Source of the DNA: Burkholderiales bacterium
GTDB taxonomy: Bacteria > Pseudomonadota > Gammaproteobacteria > Burkholderiales > JACMKV01
Direction of reading: 5' to 3'
DNA length: 7,185 bases
Assembly (NCBI GenBank): GCA_014379915.1
Contig: JACMKV010000019.1
Location: forward strand, 1-7,185
The translations under genes were made by a program, and so were the position numbers. This document shows positions 1-6,021 of this stretch, piece after piece (the first letter of the stretch is position 1; each line of letters opens with the position of its first letter). The notes under the pieces were generated by a model, which was not told the DNA's origin, did no database searches, and saw nothing but the letters and a program-made list of their open reading frames with translations.

Positions 1-1058
1 AGCCAGCCGCCGGGCTTCAGGTGCTCGCACGCATGAGTGACGATATGGCGAATGCATTGCAGACCGTCTGCGCCGCCAACCAGCGCCGAGCGCGGTTCGA
101 AACGCACATCGCCTTGTTCGAGATGCACGTCGGTCGCGGCGATATAGGGAGGATTTGCGATGATCAGGTCGAAGCATCGATCGCCCAATCTGCTGAACCA
201 ATCGCTGCGGGCGAACGCGATTCTCCCCCACCCCGGCCCTCCCCCGCGAGGGGGGAGGGAGTAAGGCGCTGCTACTTCCTCACTTGAATTGGGAGAGCGC
301 TGTCCTTGGTTATGAGAATTGGAGACGGGAAGCGTCAACTCTCGCCTCGTCGCTACTTCCGCGACCGGAAGCATTTTCCCTCCCCCTTGACTGGGGAGCA
401 GGCACCGGCCCCCTCCCCCTTGACGGGGGAGGTTTAGGGTGGGGGTGGGGGTGAACGGGAGCAATCGCCGCGAATTCCTATTCGCCACAAGAAGCGCTTC
501 TTTAGAGGCGTCTACTGCGAGGACCTGCGCGAACGGACGATGCGCAGCCAACGTAATTGCGATCGCGCCACTACCCGTGCCGAGATCGAGCACGCTGCAC
601 GACGCGTCATCCGGCAAACGCTCCAGCGCCAATTCGACCAGCAACTCGGTTTCCGGCCGCGGAATCAGAACGTCGGGCGAAACTTCGAATTCGAGACCAA
701 AAAACTCCCGGATTCCGGTCATATAGGCGATGGGTTCGCCCGCTTCCCGGCGGCCCAGCAACTGCTCAAAATCGCATAGCTGAGCCTGGGTCATTACCCG
801 CTCAGGATGGGTGGCGAGCTGCGCGTGGCTCGCGTTCAAAACATGCTGCAGCAGTAGGCGGGCGTCAATGGCTGACAAATATTCACGGGCGCGTTGCAGC
901 GCTTGCGCTATCGTGGGTTGCGACTCGGCGTCGAGTTTGATTGAAGACGCTGGATCGCCGCTTTCGCGGGAACGACATGGAGACTCTCTGCTTTCCAGCG
1001 AGCACCTCGGCGTAGCGGTACGTATTTGACCCCTGCTTCCCGCCATATCCGCTGTCAT
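1..1058 (-). CDS. prmC: Release factor glutamine methyltransferase PrmC, partial, with repeat-derived insertions
   Basis: PrmC (HemK) transfers a methyl group from S-adenosylmethionine to the glutamine of the GGQ motif of release factors 1 and 2; here the substrate gene prfA lies immediately upstream. The frame is open from ATG 1058 to the window edge, giving about 352 residues without the last part of the C-terminus. Visible landmarks are IPRPETE before the SAM fold, LDLGTGSGAIAI (SAM-binding, residues about 157-168), SDWF, IANPPYI (catalytic NPPY, residues 302-305) and GDVRFEPRSAL. In E. coli PrmC, as I recall its sequence, the glycine of the GTG motif and the asparagine of NPPY are 66 residues apart; here they are 142 apart. 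The extra 76 or so residues are encoded by a hairpin-rich repeat. The conserved body begins near QPTIAQAL, about 46 residues after the start, and no ATG or GTG lies between codon 5 and that point, so the long N-terminus is probably translated. GAGGA lies about 14 bases before the ATG. The gene is certain as prmC by family; whether the protein still works is unknown. Confidence 0.9.
   Translation of the reverse strand, partial: MTADMAGSRGQIRTATPRCSLESRESPCRSRESGDPASSIKLDAESQPTIAQALQRAREYLSAIDARLLLQHVLNASHAQLATHPERVMTQAQLCDFEQLLGRREAGEPIAYMTGIREFFGLEFEVSPDVLIPRPETELLVELALERLPDDASCSVLDLGTGSGAIAITLAAHRPFAQVLAVDASKEALLVANRNSRRLLPFTPTPTLNLPRQGGGGRCLLPSQGGGKMLPVAEVATRRELTLPVSNSHNQGQRSPNSSEEVAAPYSLPPRGGGPGWGRIAFARSDWFSRLGDRCFDLIIANPPYIAATDVHLEQGDVRFEPRSALVGGADGLQCIRHIVTHACEHLKPGGW
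218..457. repeat. Palindromic MITE-like repeat inserted in frame in prmC
   Basis: This block separates two well-conserved parts of prmC and has no counterpart in the family. Near its low end is a hairpin with stem CCCTCCCCC (237-245) and GGGGGGAGGG (250-259). Near its high end is a hairpin with stem CCTCCCCC (412-419) and GGGGGAGG (425-432). A third, imperfect one starts at 378. Read inward, both ends begin with a similar C-rich run (ACCCCCACCC-like on the high end, CTCCCCCACCCC on the low end), so the ends are imperfect inverted repeats around a non-repetitive core of about 120 bases. The pentamer gaacg occurs at 213-217 and 453-457 and could be a target duplication; in that case the element plus one copy is 240 bases, exactly 80 codons. 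Short C/G-rich palindromes of this general type are common dispersed repeats in proteobacteria. Exact ends are uncertain by 5-10 bases. Confidence 0.7.
943..980. repeat. Degenerate dispersed palindromic repeat (CCCGC-TTTC-GCGGG type) at the 5' end of prmC
   Basis: The stretch around 951-976 resembles the widespread proteobacterial repeat whose core is TTCCCGCTTTCGCGGGAA. Here ccgc (958-961), tttc (962-965) and gcgg (966-969) still form a hairpin, but the left arm is mutated. In the prmC frame it encodes CRSRESGDP, which recalls the PRKRES peptide that this repeat produces when it falls in genes. It sits in the N-terminal extension before the conserved part of PrmC. The match is by eye to a remembered consensus. 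Confidence 0.55.
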
Positions 1059-1063
1059 GACTG

Positions 1064-2146
1064 TTACGCTTCCTCGCCCAGCGCCGCCAACTGCTCGGCC
1101 TGATGCTCGGCCATCAACGCATCGGCAAGTTCGTGAATATCGCCGTCCATCATCTGCTCGATCTTGTACAGGGTCAGATTGATGCGGTGATCGGTCACGC
1201 GCCCCTGCGGAAAGTTATAGGTGCGGATGCGCTCCGAGCGATCGCCGCTGCCGACCAGCGATTTGCGCGTCGCCGCCTGCTTCGCCTGCTGCTCGCGCAT
1301 TTGCCTGTCCTTGATGCGCGCTGCCAGCACGGACATCGCCTGCGCCTTGTTCTTGTGCTGCGAGCGCCCGTCCTGGCATTCGACGACGATATTGGTCGGC
1401 AGATGCGTGATGCGCACGGCCGAATCGGTCTTGTTGATGTGCTGGCCGCCCGCGCCCGAGGCGCGATACGTATCGATGCGGAGGTCGGCAGGATTCAGCA
1501 CCACGTCGCTGACGGCATCGACCTCAGGCATCACGGCCAGCGTGCAAGCCGAGGTATGGATGCGGCCTTGCGTCTCGGTTTCCGGCACGCGCTGCACGCG
1601 ATGGCCGCCGGATTCGAACTTGAGCTTCGAATACGCGCCCTGGCCGATGATCTTGGCGATGATTTCCTTGTAGCCGCCCATTTCACCCGGGCTCTCATTG
1701 ATGACTTCGACCTGCCACTTGTTGCGCTCGGCATAGCGCGCATACATGCGAAACAAGTCGCCCGCGAACAGCGCCGATTCGTCGCCGCCGGTGCCGGCGC
1801 GGATTTCGATGAAGATGTTGCGCTCGTCGTTCGGGTCTTTCGGCAACAGGCGCTTTTGCAGCTCGATCTCGATCTGCTCGAGCCTTGCCTTGCCTTCACG
1901 AATCTCGCTTTGGGCGAATTCGTGCATCTCCGGGTCCGCCGCCATCTCGTTGGCCGCGGCCATGTCGCGTTCGCTTTGCTGATAGGCCTGATAAAGCTCG
2001 ACGACCGGCGCGATCTCCGCGTGCTCGCGCGTGTACTTGCGGTAATTGTCCATGTCGGCGGCGACGTCCTCCGCGCTCAACATGCGATCGAGTTCCGCCA
2101 GACGCGTGTTCAACTGACTGAGCTTCGCCGCGATGCTTTTTTTCAT
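1064..2146 (-). CDS. prfA: Peptide chain release factor 1
   Basis: RF1 recognises UAA and UAG stop codons in the ribosomal A site and triggers release of the finished protein. The 360-residue length equals that of typical bacterial RF1. The codon-recognition tripeptide PxT is PET at 188-190, within HRVQRVPETETQGRIHT, and the catalytic GGQ is at 233-235 within SGAGGQHINKTDSA; both positions agree with E. coli RF1. The PxT motif, rather than SPF, makes this RF1 and not RF2. The start ATG (2144-2146) overlaps the hemA stop in an ATGA junction, so translation is probably coupled to hemA. Glutamine 235 is the expected methylation target of PrmC, whose gene begins five bases after the prfA stop. 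No sign of damage is visible. Confidence 0.98.
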   Translation of the reverse strand: MKKSIAAKLSQLNTRLAELDRMLSAEDVAADMDNYRKYTREHAEIAPVVELYQAYQQSERDMAAANEMAADPEMHEFAQSEIREGKARLEQIEIELQKRLLPKDPNDERNIFIEIRAGTGGDESALFAGDLFRMYARYAERNKWQVEVINESPGEMGGYKEIIAKIIGQGAYSKLKFESGGHRVQRVPETETQGRIHTSACTLAVMPEVDAVSDVVLNPADLRIDTYRASGAGGQHINKTDSAVRITHLPTNIVVECQDGRSQHKNKAQAMSVLAARIKDRQMREQQAKQAATRKSLVGSGDRSERIRTYNFPQGRVTDHRINLTLYKIEQMMDGDIHELADALMAEHQAEQLAALGEEA

Positions 2147-3393
2147 TCCGGCCTGATCTGATACAGGCGCTGCAACAGACGCATCATTTTCTCGCGATCT
2201 TCGGGATTCGCCTCGTTCAGCGTCTGACTTGGAGTATGCAGAAACTTGTTGGTCAAGGCGCGGCTCAGCCGATCCATCGCTTGTTGCGGATCGGCGCCGC
2301 CGGCCAGCGAACGGAGTGCGCGGTCGAGCTCGGCCTGGCGCATCGCTTCGGCGGATTCACGCAGCGCGCGTATGGTCGGCACGACTTCGCGAGCTTCCAT
2401 CCAGTGCACGAAGTCATCGACATTACAGGAGATGATCGCCTCGGCCTGCGCGACCGCTGCCAGGCGGGCATCGAGGCCTTCCTGGGCAGCCCGGCCGAGG
2501 TCGTCGACGCTATACAAGAACACGTCTTCCAACTCGGCGACCTCGGGCTCGATGTCGCGCGGCACCGCCAAATCGACCATCAGTATCGGCCGGTGGCGGC
2601 GCAGCTTCAGCGCGCTTTCGATCATGCCCTTGCCGATGATCGGCAGCGCGCTCGCCGTCGAGCTGACGATGATGTCGTGTGCGGCCAGATGGTCGGGCAT
2701 ATCGCTCAGGCCGATCAGATCAGCGTTATGGCGCCTGGCGAGCTCGATGCCGCGCTCAGGAGTGCGATTGGCAAAGGTAATGCGCGCCGGGCTGCGCGCG
2801 GCGAAATGGGTCGCGCACAGCTCGATCATCTCGCCGACGCCGACAAACAGAATGTTCTGCCTGGTTATGCTCGGGAAAATCCGTTCGGCCAGACGCACCG
2901 CCGCGGCTGCCATCGACACCGAATTCGCGCCGATATCGGTGCGCGTGCGGACTTCCTTGGCCACCGAGAACGAGCGCTGAAACAGCTTGTGCAGCATGTA
3001 GCCCAGCGTGCCCGCATGCTCTGCCGATTTGACCGCTTGCTTGATCTGGCCGAGGATTTGCGGCTCGCCGAGTATCATCGAATCGAGGCCGCTGGCGACG
3101 CGAAATGCGTGTTGAACCGCCCGCTCGCGCGGCAGCGTATACAGGTAGGGCTCGAGATCCTGCGGCGGCAAATGATGATAGTCCGCCAGCCAGTCGATCG
3201 CCCGCGTCGGCTCGGCGGTATGGCAGTAAATCTCGGTGCGATTACAGGTCGAGATGATGGCCGCTTCCTTGACCGGCTGGCGCCTGACCAGATCGCGCAG
3301 CGCGTCTTCTACGTTTTCGACGCAAAAAGCCACCTGCTCGCGCACCGAAAGCGGCGCCGTCTGGTGATTGATGCCGAAAGCGAAAAGTTGCAT
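2143..3393 (-). CDS. hemA: Glutamyl-tRNA reductase
   Basis: GluTR reduces glutamyl-tRNA to glutamate-1-semialdehyde with NADPH, the first committed step of C5-pathway tetrapyrrole (heme) synthesis in the cytosol. The 416 residues match the family length. The catalytic cysteine is C50 in ISTCNRTEIYC. The substrate-binding core includes SGLDSMILGEPQILGQIK (101-118). The NADPH-binding Rossmann turn is FVGVGEMIEL (183-192), with valine where alanine is usual in GAGEM. DLAVPRDIEPEV (274-285) closes that domain. The C-terminal dimerisation helices end in RLLQRLYQIRPE. The start ATG gives the standard MQLFAFGINHQTAPL opening, but there is no Shine-Dalgarno sequence before it, only a C-rich run with CCCCCGCCCCC. 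It is the first gene of the hemA-prfA-prmC unit. Confidence 0.98.
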   Translation of the reverse strand: MQLFAFGINHQTAPLSVREQVAFCVENVEDALRDLVRRQPVKEAAIISTCNRTEIYCHTAEPTRAIDWLADYHHLPPQDLEPYLYTLPRERAVQHAFRVASGLDSMILGEPQILGQIKQAVKSAEHAGTLGYMLHKLFQRSFSVAKEVRTRTDIGANSVSMAAAAVRLAERIFPSITRQNILFVGVGEMIELCATHFAARSPARITFANRTPERGIELARRHNADLIGLSDMPDHLAAHDIIVSSTASALPIIGKGMIESALKLRRHRPILMVDLAVPRDIEPEVAELEDVFLYSVDDLGRAAQEGLDARLAAVAQAEAIISCNVDDFVHWMEAREVVPTIRALRESAEAMRQAELDRALRSLAGGADPQQAMDRLSRALTNKFLHTPSQTLNEANPEDREKMMRLLQRLYQIRPE

Positions 3394-3426
3394 ACGGGGG
3401 CGGGGGAGAGCAACTGAAACTGCAAA

Positions 3427-3455
3427 AGTATAATCTTGCGAGGGGTTCTAAACCA
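3427..3455 (-). promoter_or_regulatory. Putative sigma-70 promoter of hemA-prfA-prmC
   Basis: On the minus strand a -10 box TATACT (3427-3432) lies about 34 bases before the hemA ATG. With a 17-base spacer the -35 position (3450-3455) reads TGGTTT, a weak match to TTGACA. The -10 is good and the -35 poor, so the site may depend on an activator or be modest in strength. The surrounding 149-base gap (3394-3542) shows no gene; it separates hemA from the upstream pseudogene on the same strand. Confidence 0.5.
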
Positions 3456-3542
3456 GCAAGCGGGTAGACTGCCACGGGTCGTGAGGCTGCTCGGGCGAGA
3501 CTGATGCCTTATACAGTAGACGAACGAGAGGAAAACTCGCGA

Positions 3543-3760
3543 TCACGCCGAGGCTTTTTGAAGTATTTCTAAAGACGCCATTTCCCGGCCGGCGCAGTGT
3601 TCGATGCCGAGGCTGCCAAGATAACGCAAAATGGCGACGATCGCTCGCGGCTATCCCAATAGCTCGGCTTCACTTCGTCGCGTAGCCAGCGCAAACCCTC
3701 GCGCGCTTCCTGCGTTCTCGGCGGCGCTATGCACGGCAAACAGCACACTGCGCGTGAGTG
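3543..3760 (-). pseudogene. C-terminal remnant, probably of an anti-phage-associated DUF1156-type protein
   Basis: Reading the minus strand and switching between two frames gives a coherent protein tail: SVLFAVHSAAENAGSAR, then (shift) EGLRWLRDEVKPSYWDSRE, then (shift) AIVAILRYLGSLGIEH and onward to LQKASA and a TGA at 3543-3545. The pattern of an alanine-rich helix, EGLxWLRDE, YWxxRE and an ILRYLGxLGI helix matches my recollection of the C-terminus of DUF1156 DNA-methylase-like proteins found in predicted phage-defence loci. At least two frameshifts and the loss of nearly the whole protein make it a dead remnant. It follows a DUF3780 fragment directly, which suggests one deletion removed everything between them. 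The family name is a by-eye judgement and moderately uncertain; that this is a decayed gene is better supported. Confidence 0.6.
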
Positions 3761-3787
3761 ACCCGGCAAAGCCCGCTTCCGCATCGG

Positions 3788-4166
3788 GTCGGCGTCTTCT
3801 ATCGCCCAGGCGAGCAACGTCAGTTCCTTGCCGAGCAGGCGCGCCAGCGGGTTGCCGTGAAGCCTTCCACGCGCCGCTTGCGAGCCCCTGTTTTTTGAGG
3901 CTCCGGTTGAATTCGACGCGCACCTCATCGGCGATCGCATTCCATTTCTGACGATCGAGCGCCGCGCGCAACTTGCCGTCATCGACGCCGGAGGCGAAGG
4001 TGATGGTGTCACTGCTGTGCTTCGCATCCCACGTGTAATGTTCCGAAATCAGCACGTCGCGGCGCGTGCCAGCCGGAATGGTGACGAGAAAGTGATGCGT
4101 CGATTCAGCGGGATCGAAGCCGAAGCCGAAACTTTCTGCGGCGGGCGTTTCGCGGACAGCGGCCAT
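3788..4166 (-). pseudogene. DUF3780-domain protein, frameshifted and truncated
   Basis: The opening reads MAAVRETPAAESFGFGFDP, with ESTHHFLVTIPAGTRRDVL, WNAIADEVRVEFNRSLKKQG and LASGAWK following. At about 3855-3865 the frame shifts by one base and continues as GNPLARLLGKELTLLAWAIEDADP. These stretches are typical of DUF3780, a family that NCBI labels anti-phage-associated and for which I know no biochemical activity. The region that should follow DADP is missing; the sequence passes instead into a different protein tail. The likely start is the ATG at 4164-4166, which overlaps the vapC stop in a TGATG junction; an ATG at 4179-4181 is in the same frame and would lie inside vapC. The coupling to vapC suggests this was one operon before decay. 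Confidence 0.7.
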
Positions 4167-4591
4167 CAGGTTTTTTCCCATGGATTGAAACAGTGCGCGC
4201 CGCTGCGTTCGAAATCCGCGACATTGCGCGTAACAACGGTGAGGTCATGCGCAAGGCCGGTCGCGGCGATCAAGCTGTCGATCACAGGCAACGGTTGGCC
4301 GCGCGCTTCCGACTCTCCGGCGAGCTTGCCCCAACGAACTGCCACCGCGGCATCGATCGGCAGCAAACGCCCCTCGAAGCGCTGCGCGAGATCGCGGCGC
4401 ACCCACGCGCGCAGCCTGGAGCGGCGCCTGGAATCGGTCAATCTGGCGATACCTTTTTCGAGTTCACCGAGTGTGATCACGCTGAGATACAGGCTGGCCT
4501 CCTCACATCCTTCCAGCCAAGCCAAAACGCTTGCGTTCGGCGCCGGTTTGACCAACTCCGAGACGATGCAGGTGTCGAGTAGCCACGTCAT
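4166..4591 (-). CDS. vapC: VapC-type PIN-domain ribonuclease toxin
   Basis: PIN-domain toxins are metal-dependent RNases that block translation until bound by their partner antitoxin. The 141 residues match the family length. The acidic metal-binding residues are visible: D6 in WLLDTCIVSEL, E43 in TLGELEKGI, D105 in VIDSLIAATG and D126 in TRNVADF. It lies 18 bases after the Phd/YefM antitoxin on the same strand, the usual antitoxin-first layout. A short GAG just before the ATG is a weak ribosome site, fitting lower toxin translation. No frameshift or stop is seen although the genes on both sides are broken. Targets (tRNA, rRNA or mRNA) cannot be told from the sequence. Confidence 0.93.
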   Translation of the reverse strand: MTWLLDTCIVSELVKPAPNASVLAWLEGCEEASLYLSVITLGELEKGIARLTDSRRRSRLRAWVRRDLAQRFEGRLLPIDAAVAVRWGKLAGESEARGQPLPVIDSLIAATGLAHDLTVVTRNVADFERSGAHCFNPWEKT

Positions 4592-4609
4592 CTCTAAATG
4601 GAACCGAGC

Positions 4610-4870
4610 TTACAGGTCTATGTCGCGCCCGCTGTCGCGGCTGCGGCTCAGGTTCAATTCAATTCCGACGAGCGGAGAACGCCGGAAGAAATCGACGAGA
4701 CTCCCGCGCGGCTGGCGGGCGATCTTGCGGTATTCATCGGCGGCGACCACAACGACCGCGTCGGCGCCGTGCAGAGTAATCACTTGCGGCCCCTGTTCGC
4801 GCGCATTACGAACCAGTTCGGACAGACGGTTCTTTGCATCCTGTAGCTGCCATTTGGTCATCGCGCCCAT
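4610..4870 (-). CDS. Phd/YefM-family antitoxin
   Basis: This 86-residue protein begins MGAMTKWQLQDAKNRLSELV, the characteristic N-terminus of Phd/YefM antitoxins, which form the DNA-binding fold. GPQVITLHGADAVVVVAADEY follows, then a C-terminal tail (LVDFFRRSPLVGIELNLSR) of the kind that wraps around the toxin. Phd/YefM antitoxins are often paired with PIN toxins, as here. The start at 4870 is preferred because GGAGG sits about four bases upstream; the family-typical start at codon 4 (4861) would be about 13 bases away. It should neutralise VapC and, with it, repress its own promoter. It appears intact. Confidence 0.92.
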   Translation of the reverse strand: MGAMTKWQLQDAKNRLSELVRNAREQGPQVITLHGADAVVVVAADEYRKIARQPRGSLVDFFRRSPLVGIELNLSRSRDSGRDIDL

Positions 4871-4886
4871 TTGCCCTCCACTCTTC

Positions 4887-4932
4887 CTAGCCAGACTAGC
4901 TAGATTATAACACCGCGCGATTACGGCTGAAC
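4887..4932 (-). promoter_or_regulatory. Putative promoter and operator of the toxin-antitoxin pair
   Basis: A consensus -10 TATAAT (4904-4909, minus strand) lies about 33 bases before the antitoxin start. The -35 position is weak (GTTCAG at 4927-4932 with a 17-base spacer). The palindrome CTAGCTAG (4896-4903) is adjacent to the -10 box, and a further CTAG lies at 4887-4890, giving CTAG-five bases-CTAG. A palindrome over the transcription start is the usual site for Phd-type autorepression. That it is the operator is inference. Confidence 0.5.
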
Positions 4933-5079
4933 TTCGTTGCGATCGAAGGTCGCTTTCGTTTCCTCAACGTAATCCTGAAACTGTTACCCTGACGGAAAAG
5001 CAAGGTACCTCGCTTCCAGCGCGACTTCGCTTTCGCTGGAAAAGCTGCGCAGGAATCCGATGATCTGCTCTCCGTCAGC
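4921..5079 (-). pseudogene. C-terminal protein tail of unknown family, remnant
   Basis: Directly after the DUF499 fragment, in another frame, the minus strand reads ADGEQIIGFLRSFSSESEV and then ALEARYLAFPSG, followed by a TAA at 4984-4986. In the same frame it goes on as QFQDYVEETKATFDRNEVQP to a TAA at 4921-4923. The sense of both parts suggests one former C-terminus interrupted by a nonsense change (CAA to TAA would suffice). It may belong to a later gene of the same defence operon or to the C-terminus of the DUF499 protein itself; I do not recognise it. Its end overlaps the promoter region of the toxin-antitoxin pair. Confidence 0.45.
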
Positions 5080-5234
5080 AGAATCTTCATGCCTTCGGTG
5101 ATGTAGTTCTCGGCGAAAAACGCCTCGGGTTCGAGCTTACGTTGAACCAGATCATCCAGATCGGCCACCGTATCTCTGCGGGCAGCATCGAAGATGGTAG
5201 AGCGCGGTTTGCAAGCGTCAAACAGGCTTCACAT
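5070..5234 (-). pseudogene. N-terminal remnant of a DUF499-type ATPase
   Basis: From an ATG at 5232-5234 the frame reads M, stop (TGA 5229-5231), then SLFDACKPRSTIFDAARRD, TVADLDDLVQRKLEPEAFF and AENYITEGMKILLTE. This resembles the N-terminus of DUF499 proteins, large ATPases seen in predicted phage-defence loci, in which ENYIT-GM-TLLTE is followed by a Walker A motif (GGGKTH). Here the sequence departs right after LLTE, so the ATPase core is gone. A change of CGA to TGA at codon 2 would explain the stop, since SLFDAC follows at once, and a GGAGA lies just before the ATG. It is the first gene of the minus-strand remnant cluster. The family call is by eye. Confidence 0.6.
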
Positions 5235-5278
5235 GGTCTCCGGAAGAGCGTTTGGCAAGTTGCTCAGATCGGCGGCTT

Positions 5279-5297
5279 GCGCGTAGCGCGCATTATA
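5279..5297 (-). promoter_or_regulatory. Putative -10 box and adjacent palindrome upstream of the DUF499 remnant
   Basis: On the minus strand TATAAT (5292-5297) lies about 57 bases before the DUF499 start. Just downstream of it the perfect inverted repeat GCGCG-TAG-CGCGC (5279-5291) would cover the transcription start, an operator-like position. No clear -35 is seen. The further upstream stretch (5298-5512, about 215 bases) contains nothing I recognise. Confidence 0.35.
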
Positions 5298-5512
5298 AAC
5301 AACAGGCCAGGAGCGCCGACGAAAAAGCACAACGACACGGGGCCGGGACGGCGGCGATGCAAGCGCTCTGCGGTTCGTCGTGCTGGTCTCAACGCCCCGG
5401 GCCGACACTTGAATAGTCGCCAGCGAAAGCAGCCTTGTTATCGACTCGATTCCTGATCGTCGCTAGCGGGAGCTGCCGGAATCATCAACCTTTTGCAGGG
5501 AGTGAATACGCC

Positions 5513-6021
5513 GTGAGTGAAGATAACGTTTTTGCGTTGAAGAACCCAGCGCTGGCGAACGAGGTTCGTGACGCGCTGACGGACGTGCTACAAGAGGGGC
5601 CGTACGCTACTGGCGCAAGCAATCGAAGCTGAGATGGCGGAGTTTCTAGCGCGGCACGGCAGATGCGCGATGCGGGAGGCCGCATGCGCCTGGTACGCAA
5701 CGGCTACTTGCCCGAGCGCACGATCCAGACGGGCGTCGGCGATGTGCCGGTGAAGGCGCCGCAGGTGCGTGATCGAGCCGGGGAGTTGCACTTCAGCTCA
5801 GCGATCCTGCCGCCGTATCTACGGCGCACGAAGACGATTGAAGAGCCGCTGCCGTGGCTGTACTTGAAGGGCATCTCCACGGGGGATTCTCGGAAGCCCG
5901 AGCGCTGCTGGGGCGCGACGCGCCCGGGTTGTCGGCGGGCACGATCAGCCGCTTGAAGGCAATCTGGCAAGAGGAGCATGCCCGCTGGGAGAAGCGCAGC
6001 CTGGCCAACAAGCGGTATGTG
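5513..6021 (+). pseudogene. IS256-family transposase remnant
   Basis: A GTG at 5513 opens VSEDNVFALKNPALANEVRD. After a shift near 5598 comes RTLLAQAIEAEMAEFLARHG, after another near 5660 comes GRMRLVRNGYLPERTIQTG and SSAILPPYLRRTKTIEEPL, then PWLYLKGISTGD. After a third near 5885 comes FSEARALLGRDAPGLSAGT and then ISRLKAIWQEEHARWEKRS, ending NKRYV. These are the ordered landmarks of the N-terminal half of IS256 (mutator-type) transposases. The downstream half, with the rest of the DDE catalytic domain, is absent: the next codon is TAG and a different transposase follows. Three frameshifts and truncation rule out activity. No terminal inverted repeat was identified in the 110 bases upstream. 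Confidence 0.85.

Noticed and set aside
225..452. Considered as a CRISPR array or rho-independent terminators ending the operon
   Set aside because: There are only two or three unequal hairpins without regular spacers, no T-run follows them, and prmC continues in frame on both sides.
21..940. Several plus-strand open frames in the prmC region
   Set aside because: The minus strand shows consecutive PrmC motifs in one frame through the whole region; the plus frames carry none.
1103..3417. Long plus-strand open frames opposite prfA and hemA (1103-2161 and 2236-3417)
   Set aside because: They are antisense to two clearly conserved genes, have no recognisable motifs and are expected from high GC content at codon position three.
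3504..3572. Small plus-strand frame MPYTVDEREENSRSRRGFLKYF
   Set aside because: It has only 22 codons and no ribosome site, and its end overlaps the better supported minus-strand protein tail.
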